NCBI RefSeq assembly: GCF_032027425.1
Contig: NZ_JAVSJA010000001.1
Location: 4,166,001-4,230,000, forward strand
Source of the DNA: Microcystis wesenbergii NRERC-220
GTDB lineage: Bacteria > Cyanobacteriota > Cyanobacteriia > Cyanobacteriales > Microcystaceae
Reading direction: 5' to 3'
DNA: 64,000 nucleotides
Within the stretch, counting starts at the first letter, position 1. Each line of letters starts with the position of its first letter. This document shows positions 10,406-20,503 of this stretch, one piece after another. The notes under the pieces were generated by a model. That model worked only from the letters and a program-made list of their open reading frames with translations, was not told where the DNA came from and ran no database searches. Both the position numbers and the translations under genes were made by a program.

Positions 10406-10902
10406 TCGCCTAGTCCAATGCACCTTTACTTCTAACTTCTTCGCTTGTTTTTCTGTAATTGGTAATTCACCTAAAATACTTTTCACTTTTCTCGTCCGAC
10501 CAGCGGTTTCTTCTGTACTTGTTTTTATCAAAAAATACCGATTTTTGGGTTAACATACTGAATCATTAAATCTCTGACCGTCTCCTCTATTTCTCCCAAG
10601 TTATTAAATTTCTTGATTTGGGATTGCTCCTAGAGACACGCTCCCAACTATCGGGATAACTCTTGAATTCTTTTTTCATTTTCTGATCACATTGGATTGT
10701 TCCTCCCATCGAGAGTAAGTCATAACTATTATAATCTCATTTCTCTTTGTGATCAAGTTGAAGATTTTCTAGTTTTTGACAGCTATAACCATTAATACTC
10801 ATTGCACAAGTGAGATGCTCCCTTTCATTCAAAATCGACAAATTGGGTTTTGGGTTTTGGGTTTTATTGTCGATGTAGTCGGGGATGAGCATTTTATTCT
10901 TA
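10406..10902. other. decayed spacer between solo hicB and the helicase gene
   Basis: No intact gene. On the minus strand from about 10680 to 10402 there are protein-like pieces in different frames, for example KKFNNLGEIEETVRDLMIQY and, after a stop, GRTRKVKSILGELPITEKQ. They look like one decayed gene of unknown family. The first copy of the 106-bp repeat is at 10715-10820. A GGGTTTT triplet repeat lies near 10844-10866. Confidence 0.5.
10715..10820. repeat. 106-bp direct repeat, copy 1
   Basis: It matches 13757-13862 at 103 of 106 positions in the same orientation. It lies 3' of the PLD-helicase gene. The other copy contains the last 29 bases of the small gene at 13834-14154, so this copy carries a duplicate of that gene's end. 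Confidence 0.95.
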
Positions 10903-13722
10903 TTAAGTATTAATTGAATTTAAAAGTAATTTTAGATCATCATCTTCATTTTCAGGCTTTAAATATAATGCACAAATTCGCTCAACATCATCGGCTAAAA
11001 CTTTATTTTTTTGACACCAATCTTGAAGGCAAATATCACTTAAATTTTCAATAAAATCATGGTCAACATTAGCGGCTGGCGTACTTTCTTCACAGGCAAT
11101 TTTATCTAAAATTTTAACAATATCAGGTTCAGCTAATTGTTTAGTAATAGGATTATAAAAAATGCCGTGATAATTTTGCTTATGTAAAACTAATAGATAA
11201 AGTAAGGGATGTTTTTCTGAATATATTTTAGCACTAATTAAATCATCAGATAAGGTTTCTGCATAATCACGATTAAGTTGAAGTTTTGCTGTATGTTGAT
11301 AATAAGGAGAAATGTCTAAATCTGCTAAAGCATTAAGATTGATTTCCCCAGATTCAATCGTCACTTGAGATGCCATTTCAGAAATATTAATTTCTTGAGT
11401 TTCCGCAATAGTTAAAACAGGTAAATCAATTACTTTTTTTGATTCTTGATGACGAGACATTAAATTTTTCCATCGTTTTTGAATTTCCACTAAATCATAA
11501 TTTAGTGCAGTGTTACTATTCTTTGCGCTTAGTGTTGGCACAAAAGTATAAATGTGAACGATGCGAGGTAAATGCCAGAAACGTAAAATTCTTCCCGCTC
11601 TTTGAACTGGTGCGATCGGAGTCCAATCAATATCATAATTAATAACTACTGAAGCATCTTGCATATTGACACCAACACCATGGGCATCAGTCGAAATAAA
11701 AATATCATAATTTTCGGCAAATTTCTCGGTTGTTTTATTGGAATGAGGAGCAAATTGTTTAATTAACTGTTCAATCTCTCTACTATCCTTCATCTCATAT
11801 TTTTTTTCATCTTCGCTTTGCTCGATAGTATATGCAATTTTTAAAGAGGGAAAATTACTTATAAAGTACCGAGAAAGATAAGCAACTGTAGCCCTTCTTT
11901 CACAAAAAATAATTACCTTTTGCTGTTTTTCTAATACCTGCTCTTTGATAAGGGCAGACAAAATTTTAACTTTTAGATCAAGGTTCTGATTAAGGTTCTG
12001 ATTGATTCGTTTCAGTTCAGCAATAATAGGTCTTAAAAATTTTTCTCTATCTTCACGAGAAAACATAAATTCAAGTTTCTCAAACTGATAGCTATTCTCC
12101 CCACCTGGAGTATCAGCAATACTTTCTAAAACTCCTTGAAGTGAGAGGGGCGAACTTGCCCATGCAATTTTAACTGAACGATTAAATAAATCTTTAAACA
12201 TGATATTTTTAGATTTAAGGTTAAAGTAACCTTTGACTATTGCTTCAGTCAATTCATCTTGAAGAATAAGAGAAAAATTAATGCTATGAAGAATTATATT
12301 TGGCACATAACGTCTTTCTTCACCAAAATTAATATAGGTTTCTAATCCTTCCTTTTGACCATAATATTTAGCAACGTGAGGAGTTGTTAATTGACTAGCT
12401 ACAGAAAGATTAATAAATTCATCTATATCGTTGATACACCAAGCATTAATATCTTTTTTTTCTTCTGTAAATAAATGATCCTGTTCTGGACACTTTTCCA
12501 AGAAAAAGTCAAATTCTTGAGGTTTACTTTCGCAAGTGTGAGGAAGTAGATAAAGTTGATTATTGATATTTTCAATATCTTTAGCATAAGGTGAACCAGT
12601 TAAAAGTAAAACTTTAAGATTACCCTTTTTTACTAATTCTCTAAGTTTGATAAAAGCTAATCTTTCTTTTGGTTTTTTAGTCATATTAAATAAATCTTGT
12701 TTAAATCGATTTCTAAATTCTTGACTTTCATCAATAATTAATAACCAACGCTGATTTTTAATATCTTCTAAAATATCTTCAAATAATTCCAAGGCATGAT
12801 CTTGTTTAGCATCTTTTCTATCAAAAGTTTGCCGCACAAAATAATCACAGGGTAATCCCGCTTCTCGCATTTCTTTTTGCCAATTGCTGCGGACGGCTTT
12901 AGGTCCAATAACCATGATATTATCAATTAAATCTTCATCTCGTAAATGAAGAGCTACATGAACCGCTACAACAGTTTTGCCTAGTCCAGTTGAAGCAACC
13001 AGCATTGAGCCATCAAAGTTTTTGATCTGTCGTAAAGTTTGGGCAATCATGTCAATTTGGTAGGAAAGTGGCTTTTTAGAATATCTAGTTTTGGGAGGCT
13101 GGATATTTTCTAAAACCAACATAGTTTTGAGATAAATGTCCCAAGGTGCAGCAAACTGTAACCATTTTAGTAAAATTTCTAATAGTTCTTGAGTTAAATC
13201 TTTAGCCTCAGCAAAATAATCATCAAATTCTTTAACTAATGCAAGAACCTCTGTTTTATCAGTGATAATATTACCACCTTCAACTTGTTCTCTTAATCCT
13301 TTACCAGTTAAATTTGACGAAGTTTGAATTGCCGCTTTTTCATCACAGATGTAAAGTTTATTATGATGATCTTTGGCTCTGGCATCTACAATTCCAAACT
13401 GATTTGATTGTATTTTTTCTATAATATCAAGAACTGATTTTCTTCTATCTCTGTCTAATCCTATACGCACATCTCTCATTATTTCTTGAATTAATGCCAT
13501 CCTTGCCCTTTGCTCTCCTGGATCATCTAAACCTACCAAAATATAGGTTTGTTTTCCTGTAGTATAACCCCGAACTAAATTCCAACCTTTAATCGTAAAA
13601 AAGCCTGTGGCAATGCGAATTTTTTGATTAGCTTCTTCTAAGTATTTGGTAATATATTCTATTGATTTACCTGATTCAAACCAGCTTAATCTGTTGTTAT
13701 TTAAAGATTTTAATTCTTTCAT
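10903..13722 (-). CDS. PLD-domain superfamily 2 helicase, probable defence protein
   Basis: This large 939-residue protein joins two parts. The N-terminal ~190 residues form a phospholipase D-like domain with the motif HNKLYICDEK (H120, K122, D127) and NLTGKGL downstream. A helicase follows: Walker A STGLGKT at 244-250, DESQ at 331-334, the helicase C domain with VIIFCERRATVAYLSRYF, and motif VI QRAGRILR. Such PLD plus SNF2-like proteins occur in restriction-like and phage-defence loci. Its codon use is A+T-rich compared with leuS and pnp, suggesting transfer. It is a single gene between direct repeats, next to hicBA. Only one HKD half is seen, so dimerisation would be needed for nuclease activity. 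Antiviral function is an inference. Confidence 0.8.
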   Translation of the reverse strand: MKELKSLNNNRLSWFESGKSIEYITKYLEEANQKIRIATGFFTIKGWNLVRGYTTGKQTYILVGLDDPGEQRARMALIQEIMRDVRIGLDRDRRKSVLDIIEKIQSNQFGIVDARAKDHHNKLYICDEKAAIQTSSNLTGKGLREQVEGGNIITDKTEVLALVKEFDDYFAEAKDLTQELLEILLKWLQFAAPWDIYLKTMLVLENIQPPKTRYSKKPLSYQIDMIAQTLRQIKNFDGSMLVASTGLGKTVVAVHVALHLRDEDLIDNIMVIGPKAVRSNWQKEMREAGLPCDYFVRQTFDRKDAKQDHALELFEDILEDIKNQRWLLIIDESQEFRNRFKQDLFNMTKKPKERLAFIKLRELVKKGNLKVLLLTGSPYAKDIENINNQLYLLPHTCESKPQEFDFFLEKCPEQDHLFTEEKKDINAWCINDIDEFINLSVASQLTTPHVAKYYGQKEGLETYINFGEERRYVPNIILHSINFSLILQDELTEAIVKGYFNLKSKNIMFKDLFNRSVKIAWASSPLSLQGVLESIADTPGGENSYQFEKLEFMFSREDREKFLRPIIAELKRINQNLNQNLDLKVKILSALIKEQVLEKQQKVIIFCERRATVAYLSRYFISNFPSLKIAYTIEQSEDEKKYEMKDSREIEQLIKQFAPHSNKTTEKFAENYDIFISTDAHGVGVNMQDASVVINYDIDWTPIAPVQRAGRILRFWHLPRIVHIYTFVPTLSAKNSNTALNYDLVEIQKRWKNLMSRHQESKKVIDLPVLTIAETQEINISEMASQVTIESGEINLNALADLDISPYYQHTAKLQLNRDYAETLSDDLISAKIYSEKHPLLYLLVLHKQNYHGIFYNPITKQLAEPDIVKILDKIACEESTPAANVDHDFIENLSDICLQDWCQKNKVLADDVERICALYLKPENEDDDLKLLLNSINT

Positions 13723-13756
13723 ATTAAACCTTCAATATCGAGATATATTCTGAATC

Positions 13757-13862
13757 GTAAGTCATAACTATTATAATCTCATTTCTCTTTGTGATCAAGT
13801 TGAAGATTTTCTAGTTTTTGACGGCTATAAACATTAATACTCATTGTACAAGTGAGATGCTC
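13757..13862. repeat. 106-bp direct repeat, copy 2
   Basis: This is the second copy, 34 bases upstream of the helicase start. It differs from copy 1 at three positions. It includes the 3' end of the neighbouring 106-codon gene, so it is likely the original copy. Confidence 0.95.
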
Positions 13863-14154
13863 TCCAATGCATCAATGCACCAATTATACCCCCAATTAAA
13901 TCAGGCGCTAAACCTTCCTTAAATTTTTCATCACAAACCACCTGACGCGCTTGCTTTAACGCAGATTCCCAAGTGATTCCTGCTCTCACATCTTCAATGT
14001 CGGCTCGACGCGCTAAGATACGAGCAGCTTGTTCTAGATCCCCTTCACATCTTTCAATCACGTCAATATCCGCAAGTGCTTTAGAATCCTCTACCAATTC
14101 AGCGCGAAACTGGGCAATTTCTTCAGGAGTAACTTTAGTTGATTCAATATCCAT
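13834..14154 (-). CDS. small hypothetical protein, 106 aa
   Basis: I do not recognise the family. The product is acidic and predicted mostly helical, with EEIAQFRAELVEDSKALADID near the start and a C-terminal LIGGIIGALMHWRASHLYNEY. There is no signal peptide or obvious catalytic motif. The start is ATG at 14154. Its last nine codons lie inside the 106-bp direct repeat, so the neighbouring helicase cassette abuts its 3' end. It could be a regulator or small accessory protein of the same locus; that is speculation. Confidence 0.6.
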   Translation of the reverse strand: MDIESTKVTPEEIAQFRAELVEDSKALADIDVIERCEGDLEQAARILARRADIEDVRAGITWESALKQARQVVCDEKFKEGLAPDLIGGIIGALMHWRASHLYNEY

Positions 14155-14300
14155 AGGTTGTTCTTATTTACAGACAATGCTAATTGTATAGTTTCTATTT
14201 TGCCCTCTATTGATAGTTTTTGATAGAAAGTGTTAATCTGACTGGTCACTGATAACTGAAAAGGTTCTTAATTCCCTACCATTGTGATAATTGCTGTCAT

Positions 14301-16853
14301 TTAAACCACGACAAAATTAACTAATTTGCCAGGGACAACAATCACTTTTTTGATTTCCTTACCCTCTAAATAACGTTGGGCGATTTCTGATTCCAGGGCG
14401 AGGGTTTCTAGGGTGCTTTTATCGGCACTAGCGGGAACTTGTATCGTGCCTCTGGTTTTTCCCAAAATTTGGATGACAAGGGTAATCTCGTCCACAATCA
14501 GGGCAGTGGGATCAACTTTTGGCCAGGGTTGCAGGTGAATTGATTGGCTATGGCCTAAAGCTTGCCATAATTCTTCGCTAAGATGGGGGGCAAAAAGGGA
14601 AAGTAAGATTAATAGGGTTTCAATTCCTTCCCGATAAATGGGGGATGCAAAACACTTATTATCCCCTAAAGCGTTACTGAGTTTCATCAATTCGGAAATG
14701 GCGGTATTAAATTGATAATCCCCTTCTAAATCCTCGGAGATTTCTTTAATAGCGGTGTGAATTGCCCGTCTTAAATCTTTGTCAGTTTTCGAGAAAGTCT
14801 CTATTTTTTTGACTTGCTTGGGTTTATTTTCAATATATTCGCTGACTAAACGCCACACCCGATTAAGAAAGCGAAATTGTCCTTCTACCCCCGCATCTTC
14901 CCACTGTAAATCTTTTTCTGGGGGTGCGGTAAAAAGTATAAACATTCGGGCAGTATCAGCCCCATATTTTTCGAGAACTTTCAGAGGATCAACGCCGTTA
15001 TATTTCGACTTAGACATTTTTTCAAAGAAGAAAGATAGAACTTCTCCCGTGTCTTTATCGCAATATTTATCCTCTTTATAGATAACATTTTCTGCGGGGA
15101 CATATTTGCCAGTTTCGGGATTTTTGTAGGTTAATCCCTGTACCATTCCCTGGGTTAACAGACGGTTAAAAGGTTCATCAACATTAACTAAACCTCGGTC
15201 TCTTAAAACTTTGGTAAAGAAACGAGAATAGAGTAAATGTAGGATAGCGTGTTCGATTCCTCCGACGTATTGATCCACGGGCATCCAATCATTAACCTTC
15301 TCGAATTGAAAGGGTATATCTTCATTTTTAGCATCGGTATAACGGAGGAAATACCAACTAGAATCGATGAAAGTATCCATAGTGTCGGTTTCCCGTTTTG
15401 CGGGAGTGCCACAGCGAGGACAATCCACATTTACCCAGTCTTCTAATTTGGCTAAAGGAGAAGCACCTCGACCGCTAAATTCGACATTTTCCGGTAAAGT
15501 AACGGGTAAATTATCGATAGGTACTGGCACGGTTCCACAGTTAGGACAGTGGATAACAGGAATCGGACAACCCCAATATCTTTGACGGGAAATTAACCAA
15601 TCCCGGAGGCGATATTGTATTCTAGCTTTGCCGTAACCTTGGGCAGTGGCATAATCAATAATAGCGGTTTTTCCTGCTGTAGAATGCAGCCCATTAAATT
15701 GAGCGGAATTAATCATAATTCCCGCTTCTGTATAGGCATCTTTTAACTCGATTTCGCCACTTTCTGGAGTAATAACTATCTTAATTGGCAGGTTATTTTC
15801 CCGAGCAAATTTAAAATCGCGACTGTCGTGAGCCGGGACTCCCATCACTGCCCCCGTCCCGTATTCGTAGAGGACATAATCAGCAATTAAAATCGGAATT
15901 TCTTCACCAGTAAAAGGATTAATTGCCAGTCCTCCGGTTTTAATACCGCGTTTGGGTTTATCTTCGGCAGTTCTTTCTAATTCGCTTTCGCTGGCTATCT
16001 CTTGAATAAAAGTTTCTACGGCCGATTTTTGTTCGGGAGTGGTAACTTGTAAAGTTAAGGGATGTTCGGGAGCAAGTACCACATAAGTCACTCCATAAAC
16101 CGTATCGGGACGAGTGGTAAAAACGGCAATTTTTTCTGTGGAGTTAACAAGAGGAAATTCTAAATAAGCACCTACTGATTTACCAATCCAGTTGGCCTGC
16201 ATGGTTTTAACCCGTTCTGGCCAACCGGTAAGTTTATCTAAATCAGTGAGTAATTGTTCGGCATAATCGGTGATTTTTAGGAACCATTGCCGGAGTAATT
16301 TTCTTTCTACTTTAGCACCCGATCGCCAAGATTTTCCTTCACTATCTACCTGTTCATTGGCCAAGACAGTTTGATCGATAGGATCCCAATTGACTGCCGC
16401 TTCTTTTTGGTAGGCTAATCCCGATGCAAAAAACTGTAAAAATAGCCATTGGGTCCAACGATAATATTCCGGGGAACAGGTGGCAACTTCTCTTTCCCAA
16501 TCGATAGATAATCCTAACTGTTGTAATTGCCGTTTCATCTGGGCAATATTTTGATCAGTCCATTTTGCCGGAGGAACTCCCCTTTCAATAGCGGCATTTT
16601 CTGCGGGTAATCCGAAAGCATCCCACCCCATGGGATGCAGCACGCGATAACCCTGCATTCTTTTCAGACGGGCAATCACATCGGTGATAGTATAGTTGCG
16701 AACGTGACCCATGTGCAGGTTGCCCGATGGATAGGGGAACATGGAGAGGGCGTAAAATTTCGGTTTATCGGCGTTTTCTGGGGTTTTGTCCAATCCCATT
16801 TGCTGCCAAATCTTCTGCCATTTCTGTTCGATTTCTGCGGGGTTGTACGGCAC
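14301..16853 (-). CDS. leuS: leucyl-tRNA synthetase
   Basis: This class I synthetase charges tRNA-Leu. The 850 residues have the HIGH-type motif [11 protein letters not shown] near residue 45, a CP1 editing domain in the middle ([12 protein letters not shown] and [10 protein letters not shown]), a zinc-type cysteine cluster [10 protein letters not shown], the KMSKS loop [13 protein letters not shown], and an anticodon-binding C-terminus. The length is normal. Translation starts at GTG (16853), with AGGAG 11 bases upstream. It is a single gene, downstream of the BON-protein terminator. Confidence 0.97.
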   Translation of the reverse strand: MPYNPAEIEQKWQKIWQQMGLDKTPENADKPKFYALSMFPYPSGNLHMGHVRNYTITDVIARLKRMQGYRVLHPMGWDAFGLPAENAAIERGVPPAKWTDQNIAQMKRQLQQLGLSIDWEREVATCSPEYYRWTQWLFLQFFASGLAYQKEAAVNWDPIDQTVLANEQVDSEGKSWRSGAKVERKLLRQWFLKITDYAEQLLTDLDKLTGWPERVKTMQANWIGKSVGAYLEFPLVNSTEKIAVFTTRPDTVYGVTYVVLAPEHPLTLQVTTPEQKSAVETFIQEIASESELERTAEDKPKRGIKTGGLAINPFTGEEIPILIADYVLYEYGTGAVMGVPAHDSRDFKFARENNLPIKIVITPESGEIELKDAYTEAGIMINSAQFNGLHSTAGKTAIIDYATAQGYGKARIQYRLRDWLISRQRYWGCPIPVIHCPNCGTVPVPIDNLPVTLPENVEFSGRGASPLAKLEDWVNVDCPRCGTPAKRETDTMDTFIDSSWYFLRYTDAKNEDIPFQFEKVNDWMPVDQYVGGIEHAILHLLYSRFFTKVLRDRGLVNVDEPFNRLLTQGMVQGLTYKNPETGKYVPAENVIYKEDKYCDKDTGEVLSFFFEKMSKSKYNGVDPLKVLEKYGADTARMFILFTAPPEKDLQWEDAGVEGQFRFLNRVWRLVSEYIENKPKQVKKIETFSKTDKDLRRAIHTAIKEISEDLEGDYQFNTAISELMKLSNALGDNKCFASPIYREGIETLLILLSLFAPHLSEELWQALGHSQSIHLQPWPKVDPTALIVDEITLVIQILGKTRGTIQVPASADKSTLETLALESEIAQRYLEGKEIKKVIVVPGKLVNFVVV

Positions 16854-16945
16854 TGGGGTCTTTTCTCCTGAGTTGTATCTATCTCTCCCATTTTACCGCA
16901 GCCGGCTGGGGGCGATTGCCAGTCTTGGGGTTATCTACCCTAGCA

Positions 16946-16980
16946 AAAACCCTCTGGGTTTTACTCACCCATAGGGTTTT
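16946..16980 (-). terminator. hairpin terminator downstream of the BON-domain gene
   Basis: On the minus strand the arms AAAACCCTATGGGT and ACCCAGAGGGTTTT form an imperfect stem. It ends in a T run, 38 bases after the BON gene stop and before leuS. Confidence 0.6.
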
Positions 16981-17017
16981 AGTGGTTAATTTGCACGGGG
17001 AATATAGCCGTTCGACT

Positions 17018-17350
17018 TCACCCAATAGTTACTTGACTGGTATCGACACTGGTTGCCCCATGGACTTTACTGGCAATGGCCACCATTTTATTTAAAGTCG
17101 CCTGATTGGAAACCCCGCCTTTTAGTACAACTTTACTACCAGTTTGAGCGACCCACAATTTGTCCTCATCGGCTAAATCCGGTGTCTCGTCAAAAGCTAA
17201 AACTACTCGTTTAGCTAGGCCGCTTTCGTCGTATTTTCCATCTAATCCGACTCTTTCGGGGGGAATACCCGAAGCAGCGGCTTCCCCTGCGATCGCACTA
17301 GCGGCATCGGCCGGTTTATCTAAGCCAAAAATTCTTTTTAACCAATCCAT
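17018..17350 (-). CDS. BON-domain protein
   Basis: This is a 110-residue protein whose C-terminal half (VVLKGGVSNQATLNKMVAI) fits a BON domain, a small alpha/beta fold found in osmotic-stress and envelope proteins. The N-terminus MDWLKRIFGL is amphipathic, not a clear signal peptide. The ATG at 17350 is chosen over a GTG at 17359 because AGGAG lies eight bases before the ATG. Its role here is unknown. It is transcribed alone, with its own terminator. Confidence 0.7.
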   Translation of the reverse strand: MDWLKRIFGLDKPADAASAIAGEAAASGIPPERVGLDGKYDESGLAKRVVLAFDETPDLADEDKLWVAQTGSKVVLKGGVSNQATLNKMVAIASKVHGATSVDTSQVTIG

Positions 17351-17688
17351 TGCTAACACTCCTGATTGAGTCCTTAAAAATTGTACTATAACTAGATAGT
17401 TTGACTATTTTCTTAACAACTATTTTAGTTTTAACTACTATCTTGGTTGAAGTTTGAATATTTTCTTTTAACTGCCGATATTCTTAACTAAACCCTAATT
17501 ATTGAGCTTTTTTTTGATTAATTAGCCCTGACATCTCCTCTGATTCAGATAGACATTTTTACTGACTTTTTAACAGCGATCCCTGCCAGTCTAACAGAAA
17601 AAGAATAACTAAATTGAGAATATCAGGGCTAAAAACGGCAAATTCTAGCTTTTTAACTCTATAACTGCCGATTAAGTCCAATTTAACC
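17351..17688. other. A+T-rich spacer
   Basis: About 340 bases without a gene, between two minus-strand genes. It probably carries the BON-gene promoter. I see no repeat or RNA gene in it. Confidence 0.5.
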
Positions 17689-18618
17689 CTAAAAACCCAA
17701 TTTCTTTAACAGAGATTTGGTCGAAACGATGTGTCGATCTAATCCTAAACGATCGGGACTGACTCCCAGCGCTAAGGCGACTAATTGGGAAAAATGTAAC
17801 ACGGGTAAACCTAAACTTCGACCGATCACTTTTGCCACTTCCGGTTGTCGGGAATCAAGATTAAGATGGCATAAAGGACAAGGGGTGACTAAACAATCGG
17901 CCCCCGCTGCCATCGCCTCTAAAATGTGTTTTCCTGCCATTTGGAACGATTGGGTGGTGGCATAACTGGACAGGGGCCAACCACAGCATTGAGTGCGTCC
18001 TTGATAATAAATCGGATTCGCCCCCACCACCCGAAAGACATTTTCTAGAGATTCCGGCTGAAAAGGATTATCGTAGGGGAGAGTATCCTGGACCCGCAAG
18101 AGATAACAACCATAAAAACCGGCACAATTTAAGCCTGATAAGGGACGAACCACCTTGTCCGCCAAATTATCTAAGCCATAATCGCCGACAATTGCCCAGA
18201 GTAGGTGCTTAACCGTCGTCGTACCTTGATAGGGGGAACAATGTTCTTTCTGTAAATAATTATTAACTTCCTCAACATAATTGGGATTATTATGCTTTGC
18301 TTCCTTCAAGCGCTCATCCACATGACCGATCACCCCTTGACAGGTGCTACAGTGAGTCAACAGGGGTAAATTGAGGGCTTCCGCTAGGGCAATATTGCGC
18401 GCATTGACGGCATCTTCCAACAGCTGCGAATCTTCCTTATAAGTTCCCGAACCACAACAGGCAGCTTTTTTGAGTTCGACTAAATTAATCCCCAAAGCTT
18501 CCGTCAGGGCTGCCGTGGATAAATATAGTTCCCGACAGGCACCTTGGGCGACACAACCGGGAAAATAAGCATACTGGAGATTTTTGACTGTCATGGATTC
18601 TAGGAAATTACTACTCAT
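17689..18618 (-). CDS. HdrB/CCG-domain iron-sulfur protein
   Basis: This 309-residue protein belongs to the family named after CoB-CoM heterodisulfide reductase subunit B, with two cysteine-rich CCG domains. They are visible as [11 protein letters not shown] with an upstream FPGCVAQG, and [10 protein letters not shown] with [11 protein letters not shown] downstream. CCG domains bind non-cubane [4Fe-4S] clusters in thiol-disulfide and quinone-linked enzymes. Cyanobacteria lack methanogenic heterodisulfide, so the partner must differ; succinate dehydrogenase-like or glycolate oxidase-like complexes are candidates. A second ATG at residue 9 ([14 protein letters not shown]) is an alternative start. 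Confidence 0.82.
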   Translation of the reverse strand: MSSNFLESMTVKNLQYAYFPGCVAQGACRELYLSTAALTEALGINLVELKKAACCGSGTYKEDSQLLEDAVNARNIALAEALNLPLLTHCSTCQGVIGHVDERLKEAKHNNPNYVEEVNNYLQKEHCSPYQGTTTVKHLLWAIVGDYGLDNLADKVVRPLSGLNCAGFYGCYLLRVQDTLPYDNPFQPESLENVFRVVGANPIYYQGRTQCCGWPLSSYATTQSFQMAGKHILEAMAAGADCLVTPCPLCHLNLDSRQPEVAKVIGRSLGLPVLHFSQLVALALGVSPDRLGLDRHIVSTKSLLKKLGF

Positions 18619-18751
18619 TGCCTATCTACCATCTTGCCGCCCTTCCCCCCTATCATCACTAAAGTCATGGAATTTCTTAACAGACAGTCTTTTGTGATCT
18701 GCTCCGAACAAGTGTACAGTAGTTTGTCCCTAGAAATAATATCCAAAAAGG

Positions 18752-18785
18752 AGGAGAGCCATCTCAATAGTATAGTGGCTCTCCT
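18752..18785 (-). terminator. hairpin terminator downstream of the STAS gene
   Basis: The arms AGGAGAGCCA and TGGCTCTCCT form a perfect 10-bp stem with a 14-base loop. On the minus strand it is followed by CCTTTTTGG. It lies downstream of the STAS gene that ends at 18911. Small frames on both strands across it (18615-18849) look like chance. Confidence 0.65.
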
Positions 18786-18910
18786 TGAGAAAAATTGTTG
18801 TCCTGAGGAGTCGGTTGTACAAATGGGAATCTGCCCGGTCAAGAGGTGATTTACGGGTAGAATTGAGATTGTAGCCGAGAAATTACGGCGAGAAACGCTA
18901 TTTTGTCGGC

Positions 18911-19261
18911 TTACGCCGCTTGGGCGAGAGTGATAACAGCATCAAAGTCAGCACGGCTAGGGAAAATCGAGAGAACCCGATCGAGTTGGGTTAATTCAAA
19001 GATAATCTTGACTGAAGGTGGAATAGAACAAATATTGAAGGATTTTTCTTGACTTTGAGCCAGACGAAAGGCGGCAACTAAAGCCATTAATCCGGCACTG
19101 TCGAGGAATTCCACCCTGCTCATATCCACGAGAAAAGTGATAGAGCTGCTCCGGTTAACCAGATTGGCGAGCTGCTCTTGAAATTCTAGGACGTTAGCGG
19201 CGGTAATATAGCCGTTTGGCTCAAATAGAGCAATTTCTGCGACTTTTACAGGACTTTTCAT
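18911..19261 (-). CDS. STAS-domain anti-sigma factor antagonist
   Basis: This 116-residue single-domain STAS protein is of the SpoIIAA/RsbV type. The motif VEFLDSAGLMALVAAF contains the serine that a partner kinase phosphorylates in this family. Such proteins switch anti-sigma kinases or act in partner-switching signalling. No kinase or phosphatase gene is adjacent, so its partners lie elsewhere. The start is ATG at 19261; about 350 bases upstream are non-coding. Confidence 0.85.
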   Translation of the reverse strand: MKSPVKVAEIALFEPNGYITAANVLEFQEQLANLVNRSSSITFLVDMSRVEFLDSAGLMALVAAFRLAQSQEKSFNICSIPPSVKIIFELTQLDRVLSIFPSRADFDAVITLAQAA

Positions 19262-19617
19262 GGCTGGGCTTTGAAATTCATAAATGAACCTTTTAACTGG
19301 AAATCAGATACCGCTATTATGTCCTAACTTTCTGATTTTGCAACCTTGGTCTTGATCAATTTTCTCTCTCCTGAAAAGATTAATCTTTTTTTAATCTTTC
19401 CCCTGTAGGAAGGAACCACTTTTAGGTTAGCCTTTAGTATAGGCAATAAGGAGAAACAGTGATCAAGACACACTAGGGTAAACATCCAGGTAAAGTAGTT
19501 AGGTTTAAGCTCTAATCCAGAATGACTGATGATAACTTAGCATTTTATAGGTATTTTTGCTGAAAAAAGTAAAGCAGGATACGGAAATTAGATTTATTGA
19601 ACTAGAGTAAGAAAATT
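19262..19617. other. divergent spacer
   Basis: A 356-base A+T-rich region between the STAS gene and the small gene at 19618. It presumably holds both promoters. I identified no repeat or RNA in it. Confidence 0.5.
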
Positions 19618-19812
19618 GTGGATACCCAGCCGACTATCCGCCAATTAGTGGAAAAAGCCCTATATTATCGTCAAATCACGCCAGAAATCGAAAACGGAAT
19701 TAATGAACTACTCGGTCGTCTTGGCTACGTTTCTGATGTGGATTATGAGGCCCTAGAGTTACTCATGGATGAAATGGACGAAGGCCGGATTAATCTGGTT
19801 CCGAGCCGGTAA
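19618..19812 (+). CDS. small conserved-type hypothetical protein, 64 aa
   Basis: An acidic helical 64-residue protein. It starts with GTG at 19618 and reads DTQPTIRQLVEKALYYRQI, then a GINELLGRLGYVSDVDYEAL segment. I recall similar short proteins in cyanobacterial genomes but cannot name a function. There is no signal peptide, cysteine cluster or membrane segment. It is followed by a TCAGTGA heptamer tract and the intron remnant. Confidence 0.6.
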   Translation: MDTQPTIRQLVEKALYYRQITPEIENGINELLGRLGYVSDVDYEALELLMDEMDEGRINLVPSR

Positions 19813-19858
19813 CTTCAGTGATCAGTGATCAGTGATCGGTGGTGAGTTTTCAGTTATT

Positions 19859-20465
19859 AGGGGTCGAGAAGGTCGTTGCCGACCTCCCCTCCCATTCAGA
19901 ACCGTGCCTGAGACTTTCACCTCCCACGGCTCCTAGTTTGACTGTTCCATTTTTAGGGATACAGCTTGTCTTAGCCTCTTGGAATATCCTCTTTTGGAGC
20001 TTAAAAACGTATCCTTGAACTTTCGCCCAATTGAGAGCTTTCCATAAAGCTCTGCTGCCACTCTCGGAAAATCCCTGTCAACTCATAAGTGCTGAAACTC
20101 TTATTTCATCGGCGAGTGCTCACTTGGTTTCTAACAACAACTCGGAAATTTAGTTTCTATTAGTTATTGTCCGCCGGAAAGCTTGCCCAGAAAGAAAGCT
20201 AGGGTTTAGAGGTAATCAGGACTTTCCCAGAGTCCCGAAAGAGCGATAGCTATGGGGGTGTCTGACCATTAACTATACCCTTCCCTGCGGTCGATCAACC
20301 TCCTCTATCCTACTATCCCACCCCCATCGGTCCAACACCCCCTCAATAAAACCCAATACCGCACTGTGCGGTCTAATCACTATCGGTGCAGCAGCTAGGA
20401 GCCACATTAGGGAACGCACCCTACAGCGATGGCGTACTGCTACGCAGTGCCTTCGGCATCGCACT
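19859..20465 (-). mobile_element. group II intron remnant lacking the reverse transcriptase gene
   Basis: On the minus strand a 34-nt segment at 19932-19899 reads GAGCCGTGGGAGGTGAAAGT, then TCTCAGGCACGGTTC. This fits intron domain V: an AGC catalytic triad position, a GAAA tetraloop and pairing outer arms. A short domain VI-like hairpin (GAGGTCG, GCAA, CGACCTTC) follows toward 19859. Upstream minus-strand sequence to about 20465 has structured, intron-like blocks but no maturase frame. The 3' end falls in a heptamer repeat tract. The 5' boundary is uncertain; candidate GTGCG starts exist near 20464 and 20417. Confidence 0.65.
19899..19932 (-). ncRNA. group II intron domain V
   Basis: A 34-base hairpin with GAGCCGTG pairing to CACGGTTC, an inner stem GGGAGGT/AGTCTCA with loose pairing, and the GAAA loop. 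Size and key positions are those of domain V. Confidence 0.75.
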
Positions 20466-20475
20466 AACCCTAACA

Positions 20476-20503
20476 ACAATTTTTGATTTTTACCAGAGGT
20501 CTA
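20476..20503. repeat. 28-bp dispersed segment, copy 1
   Basis: ACAATTTTTGATTTTTAC followed by CAGAGGTCTA. It matches 41784-41811 at 27 of 28 bases. It flanks the 5' side of the intron remnant here and precedes a GDT1 gene there. Confidence 0.8.

Noticed and set aside
16635-17095. Plus-strand frames over the leuS start region
   Set aside because: They overlap leuS and a terminator hairpin; no recognisable protein.
18615-18849. Two opposed 71-75 codon frames across the hairpin at 18752
   Set aside because: They cover the same bases on both strands and span a terminator; neither has a ribosome binding site.
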